In this document: positions 43,826-52,282 of the stretch, in pieces
How the letters are laid out: each line of letters starts with the position of its first letter
How positions within the stretch are numbered: the first letter of the stretch is position 1
Assembly (NCBI RefSeq): GCF_004916895.1
Contig: NZ_SNTZ01000003.1
Location: 248,001-312,000, forward strand
Direction of reading: 5' to 3'
DNA: 64,000 nucleotides
From: Flagellimonas alvinocaridis
GTDB taxonomy: Bacteria; Bacteroidota; Bacteroidia; Flavobacteriales; Flavobacteriaceae
Notes under the pieces: generated by a model
What the model saw: the letters and a program-made list of their open reading frames with translations, nothing else
The model's database searches: none
What the model was told of the DNA's origin: nothing
Made by a program: the position numbers and the translations under genes

Positions 43826-44354
43826 TCACATTTTCCCCTTCCAAAAACTCCAAAAACTCGTTTACCTTAAAGTTGTTGGATTCGTATTTGCTATCGCGAC
43901 TAGATGCAGATTGCTTCCGTTCCTTGCTTCGGGCAAATCGGCGGATGTCCTGTTTGCTTTTTAAGATCAATCCCGGAACCGTTTTGTTTTTCCCATCCTT
44001 TCCTTTGGACACCATGGTAAAATAAGAAGAGTTGCAATGTTTTACCTCACCCGTGGTCACATTTTCGGATTCCACCCGTACCCCGACCACCATGGAGGTT
44101 TTTCCGGTATAGTTGATAGAGGCCTTGAGCGTGACCAATTCGCCCACTTCAATGGGATTTAAAAAGTCTACCCGGTTCACGGAAGCTGTCACACAGTAGC
44201 TTTGCGAATGTTTTGAAGCACAGGCAAAAGCAATTTGGTCCATAAGGTTAAGAATGTGTCCACCGTGCACCTTGCCCCCAAAATTGGAATGGGATGGGAG
44301 CATGAGTTCGGTAATGGAGACCCTACTTTCTTTGGACGATTTGAATTTTTTCAT
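43809..44354 (-). CDS. Hotdog-fold acyl-CoA thioesterase (BACH/YciA-like)
   Basis: A 181-residue cytoplasmic acyl-CoA hydrolase. The family motif is clear: ELMLPSHSNFGGKVHGGHILNLMDQIAFACASKHS, with the Asn and Asp of the active site around residues 25-42. Then come VNRVDFLNPIEVGELVTLKASINYTGKTSMVVGVRV and the strand TTGEVKHCNSSYFTMVS. The C-terminal Arg/Lys/Ser-rich tail (about 135-181) is an extension seen in flavobacterial members. The start at 44354 (ATGA overlap with the upstream stop) gives coupling with the 122-residue membrane protein gene; the earlier frame start would run into that gene. Confidence 0.87.
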   Translation of the reverse strand: MKKFKSSKESRVSITELMLPSHSNFGGKVHGGHILNLMDQIAFACASKHSQSYCVTASVNRVDFLNPIEVGELVTLKASINYTGKTSMVVGVRVESENVTTGEVKHCNSSYFTMVSKGKDGKNKTVPGLILKSKQDIRRFARSKERKQSASSRDSKYESNNFKVNEFLEFLEGENVTMDLD

Positions 44355-44719
44355 TGATTTCTGAATAGCGGTGACTTTTCGGTTTCCACTTCGGTGATGA
44401 AATATTTGGTATCGCCCAGCCAAAAGAAGGTGGCGTAGCGTTCCTTGTAGGTCACTTTGATGTACTGGCCTTGATATTCCTTCATCTTTTCGATGATCTC
44501 CGTTTGGCTGTCCTCCACAGAAAAGGAAAACACATTGGTGCCCGAAAGCCCTTGACTGATTTGCCCTTCCCAGGTCTTTGCGATCACACCCCTGCGGCTG
44601 AACTTGATGAGTTCCCCGGAACGATAGCCCTCACTGAAGGGCACGTAGTAGATAAAGGCAAAATAGGCGGCGATTCCCAGCACTATGGCAGAAATGGCGA
44701 TAAATAAAAACTTTCTCAC
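44351..44719 (-). CDS. Small single-pass membrane protein (often mislabelled 6-phosphogluconate dehydrogenase)
   Basis: A 122-residue protein starting at GTG, with one membrane helix (about 4-26). The soluble part has the segment SEGYRSGELIKFSRRGVIAKTWEGQISQG, then a predicted beta domain ending TKYFITEVETEKSPLFRNQ. I recall relatives in Bacteroidetes that databases name 6-phosphogluconate dehydrogenase, but there is no Rossmann fold and the real gnd is 4 kb away, so that name is wrong here. Its true function is unknown. It lies between RmuC (3 bp) and the thioesterase (overlap ATGA), so the three genes form a tight operon. Confidence 0.65.
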   Translation of the reverse strand: MRKFLFIAISAIVLGIAAYFAFIYYVPFSEGYRSGELIKFSRRGVIAKTWEGQISQGLSGTNVFSFSVEDSQTEIIEKMKEYQGQYIKVTYKERYATFFWLGDTKYFITEVETEKSPLFRNQ

Positions 44720-44722
44720 GAC

Positions 44723-46069
44723 TTATAGTTCTAGTTTAGGGTCTTCCTCAAAATCATCCTCATGGGCACGTTTTAATATTGGCTCGGGCAAGGACTTTTT
44801 GGCTTTGGCCCCCATGGTTCGTAATTTTTCAATACTGATCACAATATTGCCTCGACCATCGAACAACTTGCTCATGGCATTTTTGTATTCCCCTTTGGCA
44901 TCATCCATTTTTTTGCCCACTTGGGTCAAGTCCTGCATAAAACCAACAAACTTGTCGTACAGGGCCCCAGCCTGTCGGGCAATTTCCATGGCATTTTTTT
45001 GCTGTTTCTCATTGCTCCACATGGTATCAATGGTACGAAGCGTAGCGAGCAATGTAGATGGGGTCACAATGACAATGTTCTGTTCAAAGGCCTTGTTGTA
45101 GAGCGAGACGTCCTCGTTTATGGCCACGGCAAAGGCAGGCTCAATGGGCACGAACATCAATACAAAATCCGGGCTCTCCATTTCATAGAGGTCCTCATAT
45201 TTTTTGGCTGACAACTGTTCCACGTGCTTCCGCAGCGAGTTGATATGATCTTTCAGGAATTTGGGTCGGTCATCCTCCTCGGCATTGGTATATCGCTCAT
45301 AATCGGTCAATGAGACCTTGGAATCCACGACCATTTTTTTGCCATCGGGCAAATGGATGATGACGTCGGGCAAGACCCTACTTCCATCTTCACGGGTAAA
45401 GCTTTGCTGAACACTATATTCCCTATCTTTCTCCAAGCCAGACTTTTCCAGGACCCGTTCCAAAACCAATTCTCCCCAGTTCCCCTGCATTTTGCTATCG
45501 CCTTTCAATGCTTTGGTCAGGTTTTCGGCCTCTTGGGTTATTTTAAGGTTTTGGTTCTGGAGGTGGTGCAACTGCTCCTTCAAGGCCGAGTGGATACTGA
45601 TATTCTCCTTTTGCGAATTTTCCACCTTCTCCTCAAACTCCTTTATCTTTTTGTTGAGAGGGGTGAGGATGTTCTCAATGTTCTCTTTATTGCTCTTGGT
45701 AAACTTTTCGCTTTTTTCTTCCAGAATTTTGTTGGCAAGGACCTCAAACTCTTTGGTGAACTTTTCCTGTAGTTTTTCAACCTCTTCCTTTTGTTCCCTG
45801 TTTTTGAGTTGAAGGTTTTCCAAATCAGCTTGATAACGCACCAACTGGTTGCTTTGCTGTTCTTTTTCGGATTGTAACTGTTTCCGTTCCTCATCGCCCA
45901 ATAACAATTTATCATTGAGGGATTTGATGGAGGCATGGAGTTGTTGCTCCCGTTCTGCCCAAACACTTTCGGTGGACTTGGTCTTTAACTTTTGGATGTA
46001 CATGCCACCAAACAGCCCTAATGCCAAGGCAATAATTCCTATAAATAGATAGATCAGTTCTGTGCTCAT
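44723..46069 (-). CDS. rmuC: DNA recombination protein RmuC
   Basis: A 448-residue protein. It has an N-terminal membrane helix (about 6-25), then a long coiled coil (about 35-165, rich in Glu, Lys, Gln and Leu), then the RmuC domain. The domain begins near KGDSKMQGNWGELVLERVLEKSGLEKDREY, with VLPDVIIHLPDGKKMVVDSKVSL as the second block, where Asp/Lys residues resemble a restriction-endonuclease-like core. MESPDFVLMFVPIEPAFAVAI follows. RmuC limits inversions at short inverted repeats. It is the first gene of a unit with the two downstream genes. The C-terminal tail EDDFEEDPKLEL is very acidic. Confidence 0.93.
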   Translation of the reverse strand: MSTELIYLFIGIIALALGLFGGMYIQKLKTKSTESVWAEREQQLHASIKSLNDKLLLGDEERKQLQSEKEQQSNQLVRYQADLENLQLKNREQKEEVEKLQEKFTKEFEVLANKILEEKSEKFTKSNKENIENILTPLNKKIKEFEEKVENSQKENISIHSALKEQLHHLQNQNLKITQEAENLTKALKGDSKMQGNWGELVLERVLEKSGLEKDREYSVQQSFTREDGSRVLPDVIIHLPDGKKMVVDSKVSLTDYERYTNAEEDDRPKFLKDHINSLRKHVEQLSAKKYEDLYEMESPDFVLMFVPIEPAFAVAINEDVSLYNKAFEQNIVIVTPSTLLATLRTIDTMWSNEKQQKNAMEIARQAGALYDKFVGFMQDLTQVGKKMDDAKGEYKNAMSKLFDGRGNIVISIEKLRTMGAKAKKSLPEPILKRAHEDDFEEDPKLEL

Positions 46070-46129
46070 GAAAAGATTTCTTAGGATAAAGATAACGGAT
46101 TCCGATGGATGCCAAAATGGAAAATAAAC

Positions 46130-46909
46130 TTACTTATTCACCTTGAACGTGCCCGTTTTGGCATCAAACTGAATCATTTCCGAAGGAAACAAGCGTTCAA
46201 AATGATGTTGTTCAATCAGTTCGCATGGTGCTCCGAACGGGTTGTTTACGCCGTCCAAAATCAAGGTCTTGTCGCACAACTGAATGGCCAAATCAATCTC
46301 ATGGGTGGTAAAGACTATGGTTTTTTGGTTTTCATGCGCTAACTGTTGCAACAATTTCAAGATTTGAACCTTGTGATAGAGGTCCAAATGGGTGGTGGGC
46401 TCATCCAACAGGATCAAAGGGGTGTCCTGTGCCATGGCCCGGGCAATAAGAACCCGTTGCAACTGGCCGTCGCTCAATTCGTGGCATTTGACATTTCGTA
46501 AATCGTTGAGCAAAAAGGCATTTATACTTTGGTTGATGTGTTCTTTGTCCGATGCGGTAAGGCTTCCCAACCAGTTGGTATAGGGTTGTCTTCCCAAAGC
46601 AATGAGTTCTTGGACAGTAAGATTTTTGGATGCAGGAGGTTCCGTGAGGACCACACTGAGTTTTTGGGCCATTTCGGAAGGCGAATGGTCCTCCAATGCT
46701 TTACCCTTCAGGTAAATGCGCCCCTCTAGTTTGGGTTGGAAGCTGCCCAAGGTTCGGAGCAAGGTGGATTTCCCGATTCCGTTGGCCCCAACAATACCGC
46801 ACAAGGTTCCCGCTTCCAGTGAAAAATTGATGTGTTCTGCCACAACTTTTACACCATACCCAATGGTCAATTCTTTGGTGGAAAGGATATGTTTTTCAAC
46901 GTTTTCCAT
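46130..46909 (-). CDS. btuD: ABC transporter ATPase for cobalamin uptake (BtuD-like)
   Basis: A 259-residue FecE/BtuD-type ATPase. Walker A is VGANGIGKSTLLRTLG (about residue 38), the Q-loop lies near VVLTEPPASKNLTV, the signature is LSDGQLQRVLIARA (LSDGQ instead of LSGGQ), and Walker B is PLILLDEPTTHLDL, followed by VFTTHEID with the switch His. The ATG at 46909 overlaps the permease stop by one base (TGATG), so translation is coupled. The set btuF-btuC-btuD lies next to a cobalamin riboswitch and TonB receptor, which supports B12; the protein family alone would also fit iron-siderophore uptake. Confidence 0.85.
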   Translation of the reverse strand: MENVEKHILSTKELTIGYGVKVVAEHINFSLEAGTLCGIVGANGIGKSTLLRTLGSFQPKLEGRIYLKGKALEDHSPSEMAQKLSVVLTEPPASKNLTVQELIALGRQPYTNWLGSLTASDKEHINQSINAFLLNDLRNVKCHELSDGQLQRVLIARAMAQDTPLILLDEPTTHLDLYHKVQILKLLQQLAHENQKTIVFTTHEIDLAIQLCDKTLILDGVNNPFGAPCELIEQHHFERLFPSEMIQFDAKTGTFKVNK

Positions 46910-47940
46910 CAGAATATCATTTTGCGTTTTCGTACCAACAACCATATTACAACGGGTGCCCCAACCAATGAGGTAATCGCATTGATGGGCAATACGTTCA
47001 CCGAGTTGGGCAATTGGGCGAAGGTATCACAGAGCAACATTAAGATGGCTCCATACAGGAATACGGCAGGCACCAAAATACGGTGTTCCATAGTGTCGAA
47101 TATCTGTCGCGTAAGGTGTGGTACCGCCAATCCGATGAACACAATAGGGCCGGCAAAGGCGGTTATGCCACCGGCCAACAATCCCGCTGCGATGATGATG
47201 ATCCATCTCGATTTTCTAAGGGAAACTCCAAGACTTTGGGCATAATGCTCTCCCAACAAAAAGGCATTGAGGGCTTTGATGGAGAGAATGCACAGTAGGA
47301 CACCCAAAAGTACAATCCCTGTTAAAAGAGATAATTGTTGGGAACTCAAATTCCCCACGCTACCAAAGGACCAAAAGATAAAGCGCTGTAAACTTTCCGC
47401 GCTGGTAAAATAGGCCAGTACGCTGACTAATGCCGAGGTGATACTGCCAAACATCAACCCAATGACCAACAAGGCCATGGTGTCGCGTATGCGTTGCGCA
47501 ACAGCGAGCACTACGGCCAGTACCAAAAAACTGCCCAGACTGGCAGCAATGGCCAAGGAAACATCGCCCACAAAAGACAGGGAAGCAAAGCTTGAAAGGA
47601 ATGAGGTTCCCATCAAAAGCAGTGCAGCCCCCAAACTGGCGCCGGAGCTAATGCCCAAGACAAAGGGTCCTGCCAGTGGATTTCGGAACAGGGTCTGCAT
47701 CAAAAGTCCACTCAGGGAAAGCCCACCCCCAACCAAAAGTGCGGTAAATGCCTTGGGAACGCGATAGTCCCAAAGGATGTATTCCCACGAAGATACCTCC
47801 AAAGGTTTCCCCATAAGCCCGGAAAGGGTTGCAAAAAAGGGAATGGAAACGGAACCCGAACTGATGTTCAATACCAATGCAAGGCAGAGCGCGACCGAAA
47901 TCAACACAAAGGAAAGGCGATATGATCTTGGGTGCGACAT
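46909..47940 (-). CDS. btuC: FecCD-family permease for cobalamin uptake (BtuC-like)
   Basis: A 343-residue membrane protein with about ten predicted helices. Family signatures are LWDYRVPKAFTALLVGGGLSLSGLLMQTLFRNPLAGPFVLGISSGASLGAALLL; in particular the R-x-P-R-like DYRVPK, the NPLAGPFVLGISSGAS box, and GGITAFAGPIVFIGLAVPHLTRQI near the C-terminus, where the cytoplasmic coupling loop binds the ATPase. It starts at the next base after the btuF stop and overlaps btuD by one base. Location next to the riboswitch points to cobalamin; ferric siderophores remain a second option. Confidence 0.88.
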   Translation of the reverse strand: MSHPRSYRLSFVLISVALCLALVLNISSGSVSIPFFATLSGLMGKPLEVSSWEYILWDYRVPKAFTALLVGGGLSLSGLLMQTLFRNPLAGPFVLGISSGASLGAALLLMGTSFLSSFASLSFVGDVSLAIAASLGSFLVLAVVLAVAQRIRDTMALLVIGLMFGSITSALVSVLAYFTSAESLQRFIFWSFGSVGNLSSQQLSLLTGIVLLGVLLCILSIKALNAFLLGEHYAQSLGVSLRKSRWIIIIAAGLLAGGITAFAGPIVFIGLAVPHLTRQIFDTMEHRILVPAVFLYGAILMLLCDTFAQLPNSVNVLPINAITSLVGAPVVIWLLVRKRKMIF

Positions 47941-49098
47941 CTACTGCAAAGGCCTGTAAAAATGGGATTCATAACTAGGCAAGAGTCCCGGATGTAAGAT
48001 GGAAATAAGGTCTTTCAACACCAAATCGGGGCGTTGGGGTGCCAATTCATAAAAAACCAATCCACCCGTGGCTCCCTTCCTGATGGCATTGGAATATACC
48101 TTCTTATTGGAAAATGCCGAAAATTGGTGGTAATGGATATTGGCCTGTTCCAATTCTTCATACGTCCCGTGAAGGGATGGGTTCAACCAATAATCCGCTT
48201 GTTGTGCTTTTTCCAGGACGGCTTCCAAACTTAAACCGATTCCCCCGGTCTCTTCGGTATCGGCCCAGATATAATCAGTATTGGCATCTTCTAAAAATTG
48301 GGCCATCCAACTTTTTCCACCGGAAACGTACCATACGTCCTTGTAAAGTCCACCTGTAAGTACGATAGGACGTTCTTTGGCATTTTTGGCCAGTACTTTG
48401 GCCTCTTGATAAGACTTTTCAATATCGTTAAAAATGCTGTCGGCCTCCATTTCTTTCTGAAAGAAAGGGGCAAAGAATTTGATCCATTCCGCTTTTCCCA
48501 ATGGGGTCTGTTCCACCCAATCCCCATTATAGACCACGGGAATTCCAGCGCGTTTGATGATGTCATAGGCCTTGTTGGTATCGTTGATGCCAAATCCCAT
48601 GACCAGTTCAGGGTTGAGTTCCAAGACCACCTCGGTATTGATATTCTCATTGGTACCCAATTCTTTGATCAGGCCTTGGTCGATTCGCTGCCGGGTGGCA
48701 GTAGATGAAATCAAATCAGTATTGGGAAACCCGACTACGGATTCGAGTACACCCAAGGCTTCCAAGGAAGGAATATGAGTAGTTGAAGTGATTACCATGC
48801 GCTCAATAGGTATCGCCACAATGGCATCATAGGCATCCCTAGGTAGGCTAATGACGGCCAACTTTTCCCTGGGCACCAAGGCATATTTGAAACTTTTTTC
48901 GGAACCTGGCCAAGCTGCTGTGACCTCAATTTCGGTAAACTGGCCATTGTGTTGGACCGTAAAGCCCGTAGCATATTGGATTTGGGATTCCTTTGCAGCT
49001 ACTTCGATGGGTGGGTTTTTCTTTTTTTTGCCACAGCCCAAAACCAAGAGCAAGGAAGCGATTCCAATGAGGAGTCTGGATAACTGTTTTTCTGCCAT
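47941..49098 (-). CDS. btuF: Periplasmic binding lipoprotein for cobalamin uptake (BtuF/FecB-like)
   Basis: A 385-residue lipoprotein (lipobox LLLVLGC, Cys21, then Lys-rich). The helical-backbone metal-receptor fold is visible: ERMVITSTTHIPSLEALGVLESVVGFPN as the first half, VVLELNPELVMGFGIND, then GIPVVYNGDWVEQTPLGKAEWIKFFAPFF, a long connecting helix and a second half with WYVSGGKSWMAQFLEDANTDYIWAD. It passes ligand to BtuC. The gene has its own promoter only 5 bp upstream, outside the riboswitch. It is somewhat longer than E. coli BtuF because of an extra N-terminal beta region (about residues 25-100). Confidence 0.86.
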   Translation of the reverse strand: MAEKQLSRLLIGIASLLLVLGCGKKKKNPPIEVAAKESQIQYATGFTVQHNGQFTEIEVTAAWPGSEKSFKYALVPREKLAVISLPRDAYDAIVAIPIERMVITSTTHIPSLEALGVLESVVGFPNTDLISSTATRQRIDQGLIKELGTNENINTEVVLELNPELVMGFGINDTNKAYDIIKRAGIPVVYNGDWVEQTPLGKAEWIKFFAPFFQKEMEADSIFNDIEKSYQEAKVLAKNAKERPIVLTGGLYKDVWYVSGGKSWMAQFLEDANTDYIWADTEETGGIGLSLEAVLEKAQQADYWLNPSLHGTYEELEQANIHYHQFSAFSNKKVYSNAIRKGATGGLVFYELAPQRPDLVLKDLISILHPGLLPSYESHFYRPLQ

Positions 49099-49102
49099 GG
49101 AC

Positions 49103-49132
49103 CAAAAGTAAGATTAATTAACTTTTGCCAAA
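49103..49132 (-). promoter_or_regulatory. Bacteroidetes consensus promoter of btuFCD
   Basis: On the minus strand TTTG (49132-49129), 18 nt, TACTTTTG (49110-49103). The ATG is 4 nt further on, so transcription would start at about the first codon (leaderless) or the true start is later. Confidence 0.6.
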
Positions 49133-49163
49133 AAAGATTAAACAGATTGATTACTTTCGCGTT

Positions 49164-49362
49164 GAATTTTGGTTTGCACGTTGTTGTTGACGTGTGATTA
49201 AAAGGGAATCTGGTGAAAATCCGGAACTGTTCCCGCAACTGTAAGTTTATGCCAAACTTGGTTTGGTACCCTTTTGTAGAGGGATGTTGTTTCTTCAAAA
49301 CCACTGTCCGCAGGATGGGAAGGTTAAACTACATAAGACAAGTCAGGAGACCTGCCAAATTC
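49164..49362 (+). ncRNA. Cobalamin riboswitch upstream of the TonB receptor
   Basis: The conserved core AAAGGGAATCTGGTGAAAAT begins at 49201, continuing to CCGGAACTGTTCCCGCAACTGT, which is the J6/3-P3 region of the AdoCbl/MeCbl class. The B12 box with AGTCAGGAGACCTGCC is at 49341-49356. Helix P1 pairs GAATTTTGG (49164-49172) with CCAAATTC (49355-49362), allowing one bulge. A near-consensus promoter element TACTTTCG ends 5 nt before P1. It would shut off btuB when cobalamin is plentiful. The expression platform after it is not a clear terminator; a weak hairpin AAACTTT/AAAGTTT lies at 49377-49397. Confidence 0.93.
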
Positions 49363-49371
49363 AAACAAACA

Positions 49372-49437
49372 ATGTTAAACTTTCGGGATAAAAGTTTGCG
49401 TATGAACACCATACTACGCTCCCGTTTATTGATTTAA
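49372..49437 (+). other. Candidate 21-codon leader frame between riboswitch and btuB
   Basis: An ATG-started frame (MLNFRDKSLRMNTILRSRLL) stops at 49437, 5 bp before the btuB ATG. It might be a translated leader that couples to btuB. There is no conservation evidence, and it may be chance. Confidence 0.25.
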
Positions 49438-49442
49438 ACGAA

Positions 49443-51299
49443 ATGAAGAAAAATCATTTATGGTTATGTGCCGCCCTTTTGGCAGGCAAGGGACTTTGTG
49501 CCCAACAACAAGATTCGGCCCACGTGCAACAATTGGATGAGGTTGTAGTGAGCGATTCCAAATTTGAACTGAAGCGTGAGAATTCAGGAAAAACGGTGAT
49601 CAAGATCACTGCAGAGGAATTGGAACGAAAACAAGGCCAGATCGTGGCCCAGATCATCAACACCAAGAGTGGGATCGAGATTACGGGAAGTCGTGGACGG
49701 GACGGCGATGTTTTGGGCGTTTTTGCCCGTGGCGGTCGAGGAAGACAGGTTTTGGTCATCATTGACGGGGTCAGGGTTTCCGATCCATCATCCTTTAGCC
49801 AAGAATACGATTTGCGTTTGCTTTCCACCGCAAATATTGAAACCATAGAGATTATCAAGGGAGCGGCCAGTACCCTCTACGGAACCAATGCTGCCACGGC
49901 AGTAATCAACATCACCACCAAGAAAAGCTCCAAAGAGAAATTGGCAGGGAATTTTCAATCAACCGTGGGGACCAATCAGACGGCCGATGACCAGAACTAC
50001 AATTTGGGCAACCTCAGTAATGCGGTTTCCTTGAATGGGACCTTGGACAAGTTCGATTATGTGGTGGATTTCTCCAACCGGAGTTCCAAAGGGCTTTCCG
50101 CTGCGGTGACCCCGGAAAATGAAGAGGACAATTTTTCCCATTTCAGCACCAACGTTAAATTGGGCTATCAATTTTCTGAGAACTTTCGATTGTCCGTATA
50201 TGGAAACCAGACCCGATATTCGAATGAATTTGATGCCGATTTCATGGAGGCCCCTAACCGTTCCAGAGTGGACCAGAAGAGGGCCGGAGTCGCCTCATCT
50301 TTTGCATATGGGAAGGGATCGTTGCACCTGAACGCAGCATATACGGATTACGAAACGGATTCCAAAAGCACCTATGGGGAGAGTATTTCGGACGGAAAGA
50401 ATCTGGTACTTGATTTTTACAACAAATATGTGATCCACGATAAATGGCATACCATTTTGGGCGTAAATTATCTCAAGGATGAGGCGACGTTTTCCAATGA
50501 TACGGATTTCAATATTGTTGATCCCTATGCCAATGTGGTCTATGTTTCTGATTTTGGATTGAATTTGAATGTGGGTGGACGTTGGAACAATCACTCCGAG
50601 TATGGTAGTCACTTTGTGTACAATCTTAACCCTTCCTACGTTTTTTCATCCGCCAATGGGTATGTAAAGCTGTTCGGGTCGTATGCCACATCGTACATTA
50701 CCCCAAGTTTGACCCAATTGTTCGGGGATTTTGGGTCCAATCCGGACTTGGAACCCGAGGAGAACAGAACCCTTGAAGGAGGTGTGGAGTATAAAGTCAA
50801 TGATGGATTGCGTTTGAGTGCCCTGTATTTCAATCGGAATGAGAAGAATGCCATCGGGTATGACCAGAACTTTACCAGCATCAACATTTCTGATGAAATC
50901 GATGCCAATGGGGTAGAAGTGGAGTTGTCTTGGAAACCTTTAGATGTTTTGGACATCAATGCGAACTATACTTTTACGGAACGAAAAGGGGACAATGCCA
51001 TTCGAATTCCTAAGCACAAGGTGAATTTGGCATTGGGCTACCAAGTTTGTGAAACCACCAACCTTTCCTTGAGCTACGCCTATACTGGGGAACGTTTTGA
51101 CACCAATTTCATGACTTTTACGGATGAACCCTTGGAGGCATTTTCCTTGGTGAATCTGTATGTGGAGCATCAATTGTTGCTCAACAGGTTGACGGTCTTT
51201 GTTAACGGTTATAACCTATTGAACGAAGAATATACTGAAGTCATCGGCTTTACCACTCGTGGTAGGAATCTGGCCTTTGGATTGAATTTGAACCTATAA
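49443..51299 (+). CDS. btuB: TonB-dependent cobalamin receptor (BtuB-like)
   Basis: A 618-residue outer-membrane receptor. After a signal peptide (cut near LCAQ), residues about 25-50 carry the TonB-box region VQQLDEVVVSDSKF. The plug domain runs to about 160, with GRGRQVLVIIDGVRV and IEIIKGAASTLYGTNAATAVINI. The barrel (about 165-618) has the alternating aromatic strands expected for 22 beta strands and ends in ARNLAF-like GRNLAFGLNLNL with the final aromatic/hydrophobic pattern. The length is near that of E. coli BtuB. A cobalamin riboswitch sits directly upstream, and btuFCD is divergent, so B12 is the likely ligand. Confidence 0.92.
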   Translation: MKKNHLWLCAALLAGKGLCAQQQDSAHVQQLDEVVVSDSKFELKRENSGKTVIKITAEELERKQGQIVAQIINTKSGIEITGSRGRDGDVLGVFARGGRGRQVLVIIDGVRVSDPSSFSQEYDLRLLSTANIETIEIIKGAASTLYGTNAATAVINITTKKSSKEKLAGNFQSTVGTNQTADDQNYNLGNLSNAVSLNGTLDKFDYVVDFSNRSSKGLSAAVTPENEEDNFSHFSTNVKLGYQFSENFRLSVYGNQTRYSNEFDADFMEAPNRSRVDQKRAGVASSFAYGKGSLHLNAAYTDYETDSKSTYGESISDGKNLVLDFYNKYVIHDKWHTILGVNYLKDEATFSNDTDFNIVDPYANVVYVSDFGLNLNVGGRWNNHSEYGSHFVYNLNPSYVFSSANGYVKLFGSYATSYITPSLTQLFGDFGSNPDLEPEENRTLEGGVEYKVNDGLRLSALYFNRNEKNAIGYDQNFTSINISDEIDANGVEVELSWKPLDVLDINANYTFTERKGDNAIRIPKHKVNLALGYQVCETTNLSLSYAYTGERFDTNFMTFTDEPLEAFSLVNLYVEHQLLLNRLTVFVNGYNLLNEEYTEVIGFTTRGRNLAFGLNLNL

Positions 51300-51316
51300 A
51301 CACCCGTTGCAATCCT

Positions 51317-52255
51317 ATGCTGAAAGTCTGTTCCTTTTTGCCGGCCGTTACCCAAATGCTTTATGATATGGGGCTCGATGGACATTTGATGGGAATCACC
51401 TTTGAATGTCCCGAACAGGCCTTGAGGGAAAAGAAACCTGTGGTACGCTGTATTCTTGAAGGTAAGAATTTGTCCAGTCAGGAAATCGATTCCCTTTTCT
51501 CGGCCAGTAAACATCAGGGGAAGCAATTGTATTATGTGGATGAAAAGCTTTTGGAGCAAATGGCCCCGGATATTATTTTCACCCAGGACATGTGCGATGT
51601 TTGCCAGATTGATACCGCTTGTACATCGGCTGCTGTGGCCAATCTGAAAAAGCAACCTGAGTTGATATCCATTAGCCCTGAATCCTTGGAAGATGTTTTT
51701 GAGTCGGCCATTACCATTGCGAAGGCTTTGGACCGGGAAGAAGTGGCCTATAGGTATTTGGAAGGACTTCACAAGCGTATGGAGTCTGTGACCGACCAAT
51801 TGCGTGCGGCCAAGGCACTGCCCAAGCGGGTCATGCTCATGGAGTGGATTCAGCCCATATTCAACTGCGGTCATTGGATTCCCCATCAGATTGCCTACGC
51901 GGGAGGTGTGGATATGCTTTCGAACCCCTCCGGGGACAGTGTGGTTACCTCTTGGTCAAAAATAACACAATACGATCCCGAAGTTCTGGTCATTGCTCCC
52001 TGTGGTTTTGGGATTGACCGTACCTTAAAGGAAATATATCTCTTAACGGGTCGACCTGGTTGGAAGGATATCAAAGCAGTCAAGGAAGGAAAGGTTTTCA
52101 TTGCCGATTATGATATGTTTACACAATCATCAGCAAGTACGTTGGTGAACGGGATTGAAGTGTTGGCCGGAATTTTTCACCCAGAAATAATTAAAATTCA
52201 GGAACACCTTAGAGGAAAATACAAACAACTCGATTTGCAAAAAGTCCAATCATAA
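51317..52255 (+). CDS. Cobalamin-binding protein, BtuF-like, without a signal peptide
   Basis: A 312-residue protein of the helical-backbone metal-receptor fold (COG0614). It begins directly with MLKVCSFLPAVTQMLYDMGL, so it has no signal or lipobox, unlike BtuF of the same locus. Family features are LMGITFECPEQA, the Cys-rich TQDMCDVCQIDTAC (about residues 89-102) and VLVIAPCGFGIDRTL. The CDVC and ECP motifs are common to a cytosolic-type branch seen in many bacteria. It lies 17 bp after btuB and shares its riboswitch-controlled transcript. It may store or chaperone cobalamin inside the cell, or be exported in another way. The second role is open. Confidence 0.8.
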   Translation: MLKVCSFLPAVTQMLYDMGLDGHLMGITFECPEQALREKKPVVRCILEGKNLSSQEIDSLFSASKHQGKQLYYVDEKLLEQMAPDIIFTQDMCDVCQIDTACTSAAVANLKKQPELISISPESLEDVFESAITIAKALDREEVAYRYLEGLHKRMESVTDQLRAAKALPKRVMLMEWIQPIFNCGHWIPHQIAYAGGVDMLSNPSGDSVVTSWSKITQYDPEVLVIAPCGFGIDRTLKEIYLLTGRPGWKDIKAVKEGKVFIADYDMFTQSSASTLVNGIEVLAGIFHPEIIKIQEHLRGKYKQLDLQKVQS

Positions 52256-52282
52256 AAAAAAGCGGCCTCGGCCGCTTTTTTT
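52254..52282. terminator. Two-way Rho-independent terminator of the btuB unit and S41 peptidase gene
   Basis: A perfect AGCGGC/GCCGCT stem with a CTCG loop, a run of A before and T7 after. It overlaps the stop codon region of both convergent genes. Confidence 0.9.

Noticed and set aside
44351..44719. Annotation as 6-phosphogluconate dehydrogenase
   Set aside because: No dinucleotide-binding fold; true gnd is at 39866-41275.
49103..49362. A second riboswitch for btuFCD on the minus strand
   Set aside because: Only about 65 bp lie between btuF and the plus-strand aptamer, and the reverse strand shows no cobalamin core.
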